Assembly: GCA_013350335.1 (NCBI GenBank)
Contig: CM023539.1
Location: 11,594,302-11,658,301, forward strand
DNA: 64,000 nucleotides
Source of the DNA: Chimonanthus salicifolius
Taxonomy: Eukaryota; Streptophyta; Magnoliopsida; Laurales; Calycanthaceae
Direction: 5' to 3'
A program made the position numbers and the translations under genes. The notes beneath the pieces were generated by a model. That model was not told the DNA's origin. It did not search any database and was given only the letters and a program-made list of their open reading frames with translations. Of this stretch, positions 23,001 to 34,530 are shown piece after piece (position 1 is the first letter of the stretch; each line of letters opens with the position of its first letter).

Positions 23001-24153
23001 GTTTACAAGATGCCACCTGAGAGTTTCTCCTAATTCTACTCTTATAATTAATTGGACATTACTAAATTAATAAATATCAATTTGTGTTCTTACCAATTTT
23101 GTCGATTTCCTTTTTTTGTGTGTATTTTGACATTTTTTTATTTGTACAATGATTTTTTTCTAAAAATACAAAATATACACAGACTCTTCCCTCAATTTTT
23201 GAGGAAGACACAACAAACCCCGTGTGTCAATTTTACAATAAAAATTAATAATAAGATAAAAGAAAATATGCAATTTATATAATATGTAAACTATGTTCAC
23301 TATAGTTTAGCTACTAATAGGGAGAATAACAAGATACAATGTTATTTAAATTTAACACCTAAGAGGGAAATTATGTTCAACTATCTACTTAACACCTAAT
23401 ATGGAAAATAAAAATTCACTTTTATATAAGGTGCAATCCGCATCTAAGGAGCAAACCCTTGGTCTAGTTCCTTAGGTGCACCTTTAACTACCAAGTCAAA
23501 TATTATTGATATGCAATTATTTAGAATTGATGAATTTTGTTTTAGCTTTAGTTTTACAAAAGAGAGATTGAGGTGTTCATCTCTCATTCTATGTGAAGTT
23601 TAGTCTAAGGTAAGATTACTCAAATACCTCTTCTTCTAATTTTTTTTATTTTTCATATTTGAGTTTGCTTTGATTCCTCTTGAGAGGGGTTTTGTATTGA
23701 AAACGATAAATCCTTTGAGTTTTGAGATTTGGAGAGACCTTAGTCTGCATCATATGTTGTTAGATTGTTTTAATTTCATTGTATAGAGTGTTCAATTTCA
23801 TAGACACTCTTTAGATGATGAGACTACGAGAGTAAGGAATACTCCAACTTTATCCTGCTTTTGTATGGGGTTCAGACTAATGTGAACATTGAAGACCCTG
23901 ACTTTGGGCATCTAGCATTTACACATTCAAATCTTTCTTTAAAGGATTACTCATACACATAATTGACCACTAGTGACTCTATTAAAGCTCATCCCATGTG
24001 CAATAGCATTCAAAAGAGGTGACGCATTAATGTTAGTTTTGTTTGTTGTGTCTATGCTATTGAAGATTTGAACTACTTTCTTTTCCATTGTTCCTTCTTT
24101 GAGGTTTAGAGTTTCCTCCTTCAGTTTTTTTTTTTTTATATGAAATGTGTCTA
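23001..24153. other. No gene recognised in this stretch
   Basis: AT-rich sequence within the RLP intron, perhaps including the rest of the preceding copia LTR. No coding or RNA feature can be supported. Confidence 0.4.
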
Positions 24154-24504
24154 TGTTGGGATTTAATCCTCTCTCAAACAACAGGAGCTAATCAAAATCA
24201 ATCACACACGATTTAATTGTGGTTTGGCCGAAACCTACGTCCACCAAACCAAACCAAATCTTTCACTAAATTAAAATGTTTACAAACTCTCTTCCTCTCT
24301 CTAACGAATCTCTCTCTCTCAAACAAAAACCCACATATCGATGGACACCCACTCACGAAGGAAACCCTCTCTGCTTTTATAGAGAGAAACAAAGAGGTAA
24401 AATAGAGATAAGAGAAGAAGTCGTTGAAGGAGAGAAGAAGTCAAAGAGGAATAGGATTCCTATTCCTAATCAAAATCTTGTTCTTAATCGAGTCATTCCC
24501 AACA
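24154..24504 (-). mobile_element. 3' LTR of a gag-only copia element
   Basis: This 351-bp repeat runs TGTTGGGATTTAATCC to CATTCCCAACA on the plus strand and is matched by 26528-26938. On the minus strand it begins TGTTGGGAATGACTCG. Confidence 0.85.
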
Positions 24505-26527
24505 ATCTCCACCTTAGCGATATTTGCAAATGGACCTCCTCTGATAGCTCCACCTTAGCATGAAATCTCACGCCAACCAAATGAAGTAAACAACTGATGC
24601 CGACTGCCACTAAATGCCCCTGTAGACGCTAGGCACCCGAAGGTTCTCAAACTTTTCGAATGTTGATCAAGTCCAAACTGCGCTTTGAACTTGAACCCTG
24701 AGTGCAACGAACATCTGTGTCAAATTTGTCTCTTCTTTGTCCAATGACTTCTCCACCTACAACTATACTTCCCTCTAAGCACATATTCTTTTGTCAAGTA
24801 GCTTTCTTCACAACATGTGCACCTGAAGAAACTTTCAAAACTCCACCTACCCTAGTAGTCATGAAGCCTTTTGCTTCCAATGCACCCAAAGAGATGAAAT
24901 TATTCTTCAAATCTTACACATATCTAACATCAGGCATTACTTTAATTGTTTTATCATGCAATTTCAAACGAATGTTAGCTATCCCGTTCGTTTTACAGGC
25001 ACTATCATTACCCATAAAAACAGAGCCACTATCCAACTCTAAAGATGAACAAATCTCTGTTGGGACACATATGATAAGCACATCCCAAATCTAATAACCA
25101 ACCATCACAATGATATGCAAATGATGAAAAAAATTAGTACATCATAATCATTATCTTCAGCCTGTGCGACATTTGCATTTGAATCTTCCTTGTCCTTGTT
25201 TTTCAACATTGGACAGTTAACTTTCCAATGCCCTTTTTCATGACAAAAGGCACACTCATCCTTTGCAATAGTTTTTCTCTCAGACGATGATGGTTTTTCC
25301 TCTTAGGATGAGACTTATCAAATTTCCAGTTTTATGTTACTGCCAAAGCTTCTGACATTGAGTCCCTGTTATCCTATTTATCTTTCAATGAATTTCATTG
25401 TTCGTTAGTGCATTTGACACATCTTCATAATTAATCTCTTTTTTGTCATACCATAAAGTGGTAATTAAATGCTCATAACTATCAAGTAATTACCTCAACA
25501 ATATCACTGCTTTGTCTTCATCTGAGATTTCAACATCTAAATTTGGAAAATCTCTTATTCAGATAGAGACGATTTTCAATGCTCTCGGTCATATACTTGT
25601 CTTCAAGTTTCTGCCACAAATCTTTTGCCAAAGTCTCCTTCAAAACAAAATATTTTTGATCTCTTGTATGACAAAGCCGTATGGTGCCACAAGCCAAACT
25701 GTTGATTCTCTCTAAATCCCTATTCATATCTGCAGGTATATCTTTTAAAGCAATATCCAAATCCTGTGAAAACAACACATCCCTTACTTCGCATTGCCAC
25801 ATGCCGAAGATATTCGTCCCATTAAAATTTTCAACTTCATATCTCGCATTCGAAACCATGGGCCTTGATGTTTACATAGGTTCAGTGGTGGTCTTTGATG
25901 ATGACCCAAAATTCAGAGATATTTTCTCTCAAAAATAACCTCCAAATGACAAAACAACTTCAAAACTACTCAAAACAACTTCCAAAAATCACTTCAAAAA
26001 ACTTAAAAAAATTACAATTTTTTCAAAAAAAGAAAAAAATTGTTGAAGGTGTATCTGAAAACGGCAGTCCTGTAGTCCTAAGAGAGCACCAGAAAATGTG
26101 GTTCTTGGGACTGCACCAAATGGTGGTCCTTCTGACCACCAAAACATTGCTTCAATGCGGGAGATTGGTCCCTCCTCCAAAATAACTCTCGCAGGAGAGA
26201 CTCCAATCAGCGATGTTTTCAATTTTTTTTTTCTTCAACCACAACGACGAGGGATGGGTGTGGAGAAAGAAACAACGACGGCCGACGGCTACGAAAGTAG
26301 AGGCAGAGGTGGATGGCGACAGTTAATGGGGACTGAGCGATCAAAACAGCAAACAGTCGGAGGTAAAAAGGAAGAGACTAATTTTTTTTAATGTATTTTA
26401 GACCATCCTCTGCTTCTTCCTCTTCTTCTTTTTCTTCTCAAACCTCTACCGATCTCTCGCCCAAAAATTCCCAAATCAAATAACCCAAATCGGAACCACG
26501 AAGCCCAAATCGAAACCTAGCTCTTGA
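24505..26527 (-). pseudogene. gag and protease remnant of a non-autonomous copia element (TR-GAG-like)
   Basis: This is the internal region of a short LTR retrotransposon that keeps gag but has lost integrase, RT and RNase H. On the minus strand a gag UBN2-type domain is open at 25530-25859 (starting MVSNARYEVENFNGTN). An intact zinc knuckle C-x2-C-x4-H-x4-C (CAFCHEKGHWKVNC) lies at 25213-25254. A decayed protease start (LDLGCAYHMCPN, normally DSG or DSA) lies near 25,060. A short non-coding link then leads to the 3' LTR. The 5' leader occupies about 25,900-26,500, and the primer-site position next to the right LTR reads GGCATCAAGAGC, a degraded initiator-Met site. Gag resembles the Tnt1-like copia class. 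Confidence 0.82.
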
Positions 26528-26938
26528 TGCCTTGGGATTTAATCCCCACTCAAACACCGGAAGCTAATCTAAATCAATCACACGAATCACAAACGATTTT
26601 AACGTGGTTCGGACGAATCCTACATCCACCAAACCAAACCAAATCTTTCACTAAATTAAAAGGTTTACAAACCCTCTTCCTCTCTCTCAAACACAAACCA
26701 CATATCAATGGACACCCACTGAAGAAGGAAACCTTCTCTGCTTTTATAGAGAGAAACAGTGAGATTTCCTATTACAAATAGATTTCCCTAACCGGCAGTC
26801 TAGATCGGTTGCTACAACTCAAACCCAAAATGAAAATAGAGATTAGAAAAGAAATCGGTGAAAGAGAGAAGAAATCAAAGAGGAATAGAATTTCTAATCC
26901 TAATCAAAATCTTGTTCTTAATCTAGCAATACCCAAGA
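26528..26938 (-). mobile_element. 5' LTR of the gag-only copia element
   Basis: This 411-bp repeat is homologous to 24154-24504. It contains about 60 extra bases near 26,760-26,820 and has degraded ends (TGCCTTGGG and ACCCAAGA). The bases outside the two LTRs do not match, so no target duplication survives. Confidence 0.8.
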
Positions 26939-27488
26939 ATCAAAATCTTAAGCAACTCTATCTTACTCCAAAATATTCTTTCATGGGTCCTCTAAGTTAA
27001 CTATTCTATAGAGGCTTGTTTTCTTTACAATCAGATGGACCCATTGGTGGCAAAGGAACGCACAAATCTTCCTAAGACATGGTTGAAACTCATCAATCCA
27101 TAGCCCTCCATTTGCAAACCAAACGCATCTTTGGACTTCAACTTTCAAAGAATTTCAAGAAACCACGACGTCAGATCTATTTTGTGCACCGAAAGAAAGT
27201 ATTGGTAGTGGCTAGCCTATTTGCCTTGTTGTGGTTTTTTCCCCTGCTTTAGTTTGCTGATTTTTTAATCTTTTATGGAGTGTTCATATTTTGTGGGGCT
27301 ACGTCTAGGTGTATTTTGATTCTTTGCTAGTTCTAGTACACCTGTTTCCCTCTATCAAATTAACCACTTCCAAAATAGCCATTTTTGTTTTATTTTTTTC
27401 TACTTTTCCTTGAAATTTCACTATAATTTTCCTAAGCTCCACTTCAAATAAAACTAAAAGATTTCTCCAACGAGTTCAAAATGGGTAT
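26939..27488. other. No gene recognised in this stretch
   Basis: Intronic DNA without a feature that I can support. Confidence 0.4.
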
Positions 27489-27557
27489 TGATAGGAGTCA
27501 AAAAGAAAGCCCAAGGAAGGCAAAGTCAAATGACATGTCAACACCCTTGGGAGGTTC

Positions 27558-28004
27558 TGTTAGGGATGAGACCCAACACCCACATACAGAAATCACAGAT
27601 CAATCAAACACAATCACAGAGACCACAGGATATACGTTGTTTGGCCAACCTCTGGCTTACGTCCATGGGAGAGTGTAGATTTTATTATAGAGAAAAATAC
27701 ATATATACAATATTCAGAATCCAAGATCTCTCAGAGTATCTTCCCTCTCTATCTCTATCTCCTTCACTACACCTCTGCTGCAAGAGACCCTCTAAGGGCT
27801 CGGAAGGCACACGGCCAAAAGGCAGGGTTTCTATGAAACCCACGTCCATAATATATAGCAGTATTGCTGTGTCCTATGTTTAGCAATTTCCTAATGTAAT
27901 TTGGAATCCCATTTTGTCAATTGCATTATCAACAATCCCATGTAATTAGGAGTCCTAGAAAATAGACTCTTAATTTCAGTGGAATTGAGCCACACGTTCG
28001 AACA
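27558..28004. mobile_element. Solo LTR (447 bp) with 5-bp target duplication
   Basis: TGTTAGGGATGAG...GTTCGAACA is flanked by GGTTC at 27553-27557 and 28005-28009. Two paralogous copies of the flanking sequence, near 31245 and 35690, lack it; the one near 35690 reads GGGAGGTTCATCTCATGGG straight through. This gives direct empty-site proof of an insertion. Length and ends suit a copia-type LTR. The orientation is not determined. Confidence 0.92.
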
Positions 28005-28050
28005 GGTTCATCTCATGGGAACGCTAGCGATGCCTCTATGATGTAGTGTC

Positions 28051-28378
28051 CGCTAAACACATGAGTAGAACTCATATTTAAAACCGGCTTATAAGGATAG
28101 GGAATCCATGTTCTTAGAAGTCACAAAATCTACTGTCAATGTGGGACTTTTGCTAACACTCTCCCTCAACGCCAGGGTTGTAGACATTCGTCTCTCCACC
28201 TCCATGCTGGGCGAGAGATATGAACCCAACCCATCCCAATGGTACCTCTGATCTAATACCATGTTAAACACATGAGTAGAACTCATCTTTAAAAACCGGC
28301 TTATCAGGATTGGGAATCCATGTGCTTATAAACCCCAAGATCCAAACGTTCACTAGTAATGTGGGACTTTTGCTAGCA
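28051..28378 (-). mobile_element. TRIM retrotransposon, copy 1
   Basis: This is a terminal-repeat retrotransposon in miniature. On the minus strand the 5' LTR (28378-28262, 117 bp) starts near TGCTAGCAAAAGTCCCACATT and ends GTTTAACA. A primer site TGGTATTAGATC follows at 28261-28250. A short internal part then reaches a polypurine tract GTTGAGGGAGAG. The 3' LTR spans 28158 to about 28051, starting TGTTAGCAAAAGTCCCACATTG. No coding capacity is present. Copies 2 and 3 share its flanks, so they arose by segmental duplication rather than separate insertion. Confidence 0.85.
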
Positions 28379-28677
28379 TTGTCATGGTTAATTGATGACA
28401 TTGTTTTTTTGTTATGTGTAGATCATTAGTTGGATTGATTGGACATTTTTATATTAGATTTGACAAACCCTTTCTATAGATTGACTATTTATCTAATATC
28501 TATAAAACTTGAACAGACAACCCTTAAACAACAACAACTTTACTGATGATAAATATAATTGTTGTAGATTACATTTTGAAGTAATCTACTACAATTATAT
28601 TAATTAATAACATGTTGTAAGCAGTCAGAATTGAAAGATATCCAAATGTGCCTTTATTTGATGATGTGTCCCAATAC

Positions 28678-28830
28678 CTGATGAGGAGAAGAAATGGCCA
28701 CTTAGGTTGTTATAAGATAGATCCAGAGTTTCCATCTTCAATAACTTCCCTAGACATTGGGGAAGGCTTTGATTGTCTAATTTGTTGTTGCTAAGAATGA
28801 GGCGATGAAGATTGCTCAATTCACATAAAC
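28678..28830 (-). CDS. RLP internal two-LRR exon, copy A
   Basis: This 153-nt exon is in phase 1 at both ends, so it can be added or skipped without breaking the frame. The acceptor is CGTGCAG and the donor is CAG|GTATTGG. It encodes 51 residues, GLCELSNLHRL... then LGKLLKMETLDLSYNNL..., that is two leucine-rich repeats like those of the last RLP exon, which also begins GLCEL. The frame is open. Copy D at 33120-33272 is its partner in the tandem duplication and encodes the same peptide. Confidence 0.72.
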
Positions 28831-29306
28831 CTGCACGAAAGAAAAAGAAGTTTTCAGTTGTCACACTTGAACGTGAAGGACATTAGTAATGATCAGGGAG
28901 CTATTTTCTTAAATAAAATCATTAATATAGTCATATTTCATGTCTCCACTTTTTTTTCAAAATTTATATTTTATTCTGTCATTACAAAATCATTTAACTT
29001 ATGTCATCAATCTAAACTTTTTAATGCATCTTAAAATAAGTATTATATTGGAAATGATCTTAAAAATTCAGTCCTATTTCACAAAAAAAAGTCTTCTTAT
29101 TTATTTCACAAAAACCAATATAGATGTATATTAAGAACTTGAAGACACGACCTTTACACAATAACAACCTTACATATGATAAATATAATTGTTGTAGCTT
29201 ACACTTTGAAGTAATCTGCAACAATTATATTAATTGATATCATGTTGTAAGTACTCATAATTGAAAGATGTCCAAATATTCCTCATCTGATTATGTGTCC
29301 CAATAC

Positions 29307-29459
29307 CTGACGAGGAGAAGAAATGGCCTCTTAGGTTGTTTTGAGACAGATCCAGAGTTTCCATCTTCAATAACTTCCCTAGACATTGGGGAAGACTTTG
29401 ATCGTCTAAGTCGTTGTTGTTAAGAAAGAGCTCCTGAAGATTGCTCAATTCACATAAAC
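29307..29459 (-). CDS. RLP internal two-LRR exon, copy B
   Basis: This 153-nt, phase-1 symmetric exon has acceptor TGTGCAG and donor CAG|GTATTGG. It encodes two LRRs (GLCELSNLQELFLNNNDLDD... and KMETLDLSQNNLRG). The frame is open, and its duplicate is copy E at 33749-33901. It differs from copy A mainly in the variable, solvent-exposed positions of the first LRR. Confidence 0.72.
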
Positions 29460-29935
29460 CTGCACAAAAGAAAAAGAAGTTTTCAGTTGTCACACTTGAA
29501 CGTGAAGGACATTAGTAATGATCAGGGAGCTATTTTCTTAAATAAAATCATTAATATAGTCATATTTCATGTCTCCACTTTTTTTTCAAAATTTATATTT
29601 TATTCTGTCATTACAAAATCATTCAACTTATGTCATCAATCTAAACTTTTAAATGCATCTTAAAATAAGTATTATATGGGAAATGATCTTAAAAATTCAG
29701 TCCTATTTCACAAAAAAAGGTCTTCTTAATTATTTCACAAAAACCAATCTAGATGTATATTAAGAACTTGAAGACACGACCTTTACACAATAACAACCTT
29801 ACATATGACAAATATAATTGTTGTAGCTTACACTTTGAAGTAATCTGCAACAATTATATTAATTGATATCATGTTGTAAGTACTCATAATTGAAAGATGT
29901 CCAAATATTCCTCATCTGATTATGTGTCCCAATAC

Positions 29936-30088
29936 CTGACGAGGAGAAGAAATGGCCTCTTAGGTTGTTATAAGACAGGTCCAGAGTTTCCATCTTTAAT
30001 AACTTCCCTAGACACTGGATCGGGCTTTGGTCATCTAATTTGTTGTTGCTAAGAGAGAGCTCATGAAGATTACTCAATTCACATAAAC
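29936..30088 (-). pseudogene. RLP two-LRR exon, copy C, acceptor lost
   Basis: Homologous to copies A and B and open internally, but the acceptor reads TGCAA|G instead of TGCAG|G. The nearest AG lies one base downstream. Using it would shift the frame and read V-Y-V-N-stop, so this copy is unlikely to be spliced in productively. Confidence 0.7.
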
Positions 30089-31289
30089 TTGCACAAAAGA
30101 AAAAAAGCTTTCAGGTGTCACACTTGAACGTGGAGGACATTATTAATGATCAGGGAGCTATTTTCTAAAATAAAATCATTCATATATTCATTTTTCATGT
30201 CCCCACTTGTTTTTTTCAAAATTTATATTTTATTATGTCATTACAAAATCATTCACCTTATGTTTATCTCATCAATCTAAACTTTTAAATGCATCTTAAA
30301 ATAAGTATTATTTCGGAAATGATCTTAAAATTTCAGTCCTATTTCACAAAAAAAGGTCTTCTAATTTATTTCACAAAAACCAATCTAGATGTATATTAAT
30401 CAACCAAATAGAGATTAAAAAAAAAAAAGAATCATTCGGTTAATTAAGAGTGTGCAAACATTCAACACCATCTTATTATGATGACAAAAAAATTAGTATA
30501 TAAATGTATTTTTATAATTGTGATCATAATTTTTCATGTCTAAATGTAATCATAATCATAATTTATTTTTATCTACTCTTTTATTCAAATTTTCAATTTA
30601 ATTTTTAATGCGATTGATTTCATAATTGTGGGACTGAAGTGCTTTTACTTTTTAGGTCTATTTTATCTAATTCCTAAAATCATCACTCTCTTAAACATTA
30701 TATCCACCACATCCCAAAACTTCAAGATCAGATGAATTACAGTTAGTTAATTGATGACATTTATTTTGTTTGTTATGTGTTCATCATTACTTTGGAATGT
30801 TGGATGCAATCTTAAATGTGTTGATTGTTGTGAAATGAATTTCTTTTTTTTTTTATATAGTCTTTTTCCTATTTTTTTTTAAATTATACTAATCATCATC
30901 GTCTATGTCAATTGTCTCAAATATCTAGAGTGAGCTTTTATATTTATATTTGACAAACTGTTTTCATAGATTGACTATTTATCTGAAATCCATAAAATTT
31001 GAAACCACATCCTTTAAGCCATAACAACCTTACTTATGATAAATATAATTGTTTTATATTACACTACTTGAAGTACTTATATATCGGTTATTAATTCATG
31101 AAGCTTCTCTACTGACTGCACGCTCAAACATGTCATGGTCTCATCACCCCATCACACTCCGAGCGCTACAGTTAGTTAATTGATAGGAGTCAAAGAGAAT
31201 GCCAAAGGAAGGCAAAGTCAAATGAAATGGTCGACACCCTTGGGACGTTCATCTGATGGGAACGCATGTGATGCCTCTATGATGTAGTG

Positions 31290-31601
31290 TCCCACATGAG
31301 TAGAACTCATATTTTAAAACCCATGTTCTTATAAACCCCAAAATTTATAGGTCCACTGTTAATGTGGGACTTTTGCTAACACTCCCCTCCAATGCCAAGG
31401 TTCTAGAAACTCGGCTCTCCACCTCCTTGCAAGGCTAGAGATATGAGCCCAACCCATCCCAGTGATACCTCTGCTCTAATACCATATTAAACACATGCGT
31501 AGAACTCATCTTTAAAAACCGGCTTATAAGGAGAGGGAACCCATGTGCTTATAAACCCCAACATCCAAAGGTTCACTAGCAATGTGGGACTTTTGCTAAC
31601 A
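31290..31601 (-). mobile_element. TRIM retrotransposon, copy 2
   Basis: Same structure as copy 1: two short repeats starting TGTTAGCAAAAGTCCCACATT on the minus strand, a TGGTATTAGAGC primer site between them at about 31485-31474 and a GGAGGGGAG polypurine tract. Its 3' LTR is shortened at the left end. Confidence 0.82.
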
Positions 31602-31869
31602 CTCTAATGATTAATTGATGACATTTTTTTTTGTTATGTGTTGATCATTAGTTGGAATGATTGAATGTAATGTGAATGTGGTTGATTGTTACTAAATGAT
31701 TTGCTTTTTCTTTTTTTAGTTTTTTTTTCTTTAGTTTTTTGTCTTAAATTAAACTATTCATCATCATATATGTCAATTGTTTTATCAATCTAGAGTTAGC
31801 TTTTATATTAGATTTGACAAACCCTTTTTATAGATTGACTATTTATCTAATATCTATAGAACTTGAATA

Positions 31870-31900
31870 CACGACCTTTAAACTTGATTGCACGAAAGAA
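31870..31900 (-). other. Scar of a deleted two-LRR exon
   Basis: Sequence that normally lies downstream of the exon (ending near CGACCTTTAAAC) is joined directly to sequence that lies just upstream of it (GCACGAAAGAAAAAGAAG). About 280 bp, including the exon, is missing relative to the region of copy G. Confidence 0.7.
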
Positions 31901-32909
31901 AAAGAAGTTTTCAGGTGTCACACTTGAACATGAAGGACATTACTAATGATCAGGGAGCTATTTTCTAAAATAAAATCATTCATATATTCATTTTTCATGT
32001 CCCCACTTGTTTTCTTCAAAATTTATATTTTATTATGTCATTACAAAATCATTCACCTTATGTTTATCTCATCAATCTAAACTTTTAAATGCATCTTAAA
32101 ATAAGTATTATTTCGGAAATGATCTTAAATTTCAGTCCTATTTCACAAAAAAAAAGGTCTTCTTATTTATTTCACAAAAACCAATCTAGATGTATATTAA
32201 TCAACCAAATAGAAGATTAAAAAAAAAAAGAATCATTAGGTTAATTAAGAGTGTGCAAACATTCAACACCATCTTATTATGATGACAAAAAAATTAGTAT
32301 ATAAATGTATTTTTATAATTGTGATCATAATTTTTCATGTCTAAATGTAGTCATAATCATAATTTATTTTTATCTACTCTTTTATTCAAATTTTCAATTT
32401 AATTTTTGGTGCGATTGATTTCATAATTGTGGGACTGAAGTGCTTTTACTTTTTAGGTCTCTTTAATCTAATTCCAAAAATCATTACTCTCTTAAACACT
32501 ATATCCACCACATATCGGATGAATTACAATTAGTTAATTGATGATATTTATTTTGTTTGTTATGTGTTGATCATTACTTTGGAATGCTGGATGCAATCTT
32601 AAATGTGTTGATTGTTGTGAAATGAATTTTTCTTTTTTATAGTTTTTTTCCTATTTTTTTTTTAAATTATACTAATCATCATCATCTATGTCAATTGTCT
32701 TAAATATTAGAGTTAGCTTTTATTTTTAGATTTGACAAACTTTTTCATAGATTGACTATTTATCTGAAATCCATAGAATTTGAAACCACATCCTTTAAGC
32801 CATAACAACCTTACTTATGATAAATGTAATTGTTTTATATTAAGCTACTTGAAGTACATATATATCGGTTATTAATTCATGAAGCTTTTCTAGTGATAAT
32901 TGATAACAT

Positions 32910-33042
32910 TTTTTTGAATTTTCGTGAGGGAAACCATTGGAAACCCAGCGTAAAACTTCCATGGGTGATATCCACTACCCTTAGGGCACACCAAGTGATG
33001 CCATAGGGGCTCGAACCTACTATTTCTCACTTTCTGAGATGG
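32910..33042 (-). mobile_element. tRNA-derived SINE, truncated head
   Basis: Same family as 9904-10075, sharing CCCAGCGTAAAAC and CCATGGGTGA words, the GGGCACACCAAG block and a B-box-like CTCGAACC. The A-box end is missing. It is flanked by TAATTGATAACAT (32897-32909) and TAATTAATAACAT (33043-33055). It sits at the junction between the two 4.44-kb units. Confidence 0.8.
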
Positions 33043-33119
33043 TAATTAATAACATGTTGTAAGCAGTCAGAATTGAAAGATATCCAAATGTGCCTTCATT
33101 TGATGATGTGTCCCAATAC

Positions 33120-33272
33120 CTGATGAGGAGAAGAAATGGCCACTTAGGTTGTTATAAGATAGATCCAGAGTTTCCATCTTCAATAACTTCCCTAGACATT
33201 GGGGAAGGCTTTGATTGTCTAATTTGTTGTTGCTAAGAATGAGGCGATGAAGATTGCTCAATTCACATAAAC
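33120..33272 (-). CDS. RLP internal two-LRR exon, copy D
   Basis: Duplicate of copy A with the same acceptor (CGTGCAG), donor (CAG|GTATTGG), phase and encoded 51 residues. The copies lie 4442 bp apart and flanking introns are nearly identical, so the duplication is recent. Confidence 0.72.
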
Positions 33273-33748
33273 CTGCACGAAAGAAAAAGAAGTTTTCAGT
33301 TGTCACACTTGAACGTGAAGGACATTAGTAATGGTCAGGGAGCTATTTTCTTAAATAAAATCATTAATATAGTCATATTTCATGTCTCCACTTTTTTTTC
33401 AAAATTTATATTTTATTCTGTCATTACAAAATCATTTAACTTATGTCATCAATCTAAACTTTTTAATGCATCTTAAAATAAGTATTATATTGGAAATGAT
33501 CTTAAAAATTCAGTCCTATTTCACAAAAAAAAGTCTTCTTATTTATTTCACAAAAACCAATATAGATGTATATTAAGAACTTGAAGACACGACCTTTACA
33601 CAATAACAACCTTACATATGATAAATATAATTGTTGTAGCTTACACTTTGAAGTAATCTGCAACAATTATATTAATTGATATCATGTTGTAAGTACTCAT
33701 AATTGAAAGATGTCCAAATATTCCTCATCTGATTATGTGTCCCAATAC

Positions 33749-33901
33749 CTGACGAGGAGAAGAAATGGCCTCTTAGGTTGTTTTGAGACAGATCCAGAGT
33801 TTCCATCTTCAATAACTTCCCTAGACATTGGGGAAGACTTTGATCGTCTAAGTCGTTGTTGTTAAGAAAGAGCTCCTGAAGATTGCTCAATTCACATAAA
33901 C
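33749..33901 (-). CDS. RLP internal two-LRR exon, copy E
   Basis: Duplicate of copy B with intact acceptor and donor, phase 1 at both ends and the same peptide. In the simplest gene model exons are joined in the order exon 1, E, D, B, A, last exon. That gives an open frame of 931 codons plus stop (355 + 4 x 153 + 1829 nt). Confidence 0.72.
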
Positions 33902-34377
33902 CTGCACAAAAGAAAAAGAAGTTTTCAGTTGTCACACTTGAACGTGAAGGACATTAGTAATGACCAGGGAGCTATTTTCTTAAATAAAATCATTAATATA
34001 GTCATATTTCATGTCTCCACTTTTTTTTCAAAATTTATATTTTATTCTGTCATTACAAAATCATTCAACTTATGTCATCAATCTAAACTTTTAAATGCAT
34101 CTTAAAATAAGTATTATATGGGAAATGATCTTAAAAATTCAGTCCTATTTCACAAAAAAAGGTCTTCTTATTTATTTCACAAAAACCAATCTAGATGTAT
34201 ATTAAGAACTTGAAGACATGACCTTTACACAATAACAACCTTACATATGATAAATATAATTGTTGTAGCTTACACTTTGAAGTAATCTGCAACAATTATA
34301 TTAATTGATATCATGTTGTAAGTACTCATAATTGAAAGATGTCCAAATATTCCTCATCTGATTATGTGGCCCATTAC

Positions 34378-34530
34378 CTGACGAGGAGAAGAAATTGCCT
34401 CTTAGGTTGTTATAAGACAGGTCCAGAGTTTCCATCTTTAATAACTTCCCTGGACACTAGATCGGGCTTTGGTCATCTAATTTGTTGTTGCTAAGAGAGA
34501 GCTCATGAAGATTACTCAATTCACATAAAC
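34378..34530 (-). pseudogene. RLP two-LRR exon, copy F, acceptor lost
   Basis: Duplicate of copy C with the same TGCAA|G acceptor defect. Its donor context is also changed (GTAATGG instead of GTATTGG). Confidence 0.7.

Larger units (their letters stand above)
28600..33042. repeat. 4.44-kb tandem duplication, unit 1
   Basis: Unit 1 aligns with unit 2 (33043 to about 37336). The offset is 4442 bp at the first three exon copies, 4444 bp at 30381 versus 34825, and 4441 bp at the TRIM copies, so hardly any indels separate them. Exons A, B and C and the TRIM copy 2 belong to this unit. Only scattered substitutions separate the units in the first 1.7 kb. At about 31,880 unit 1 lacks roughly 280 bp, including the exon that unit 2 keeps as exon G. 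Confidence 0.88.
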
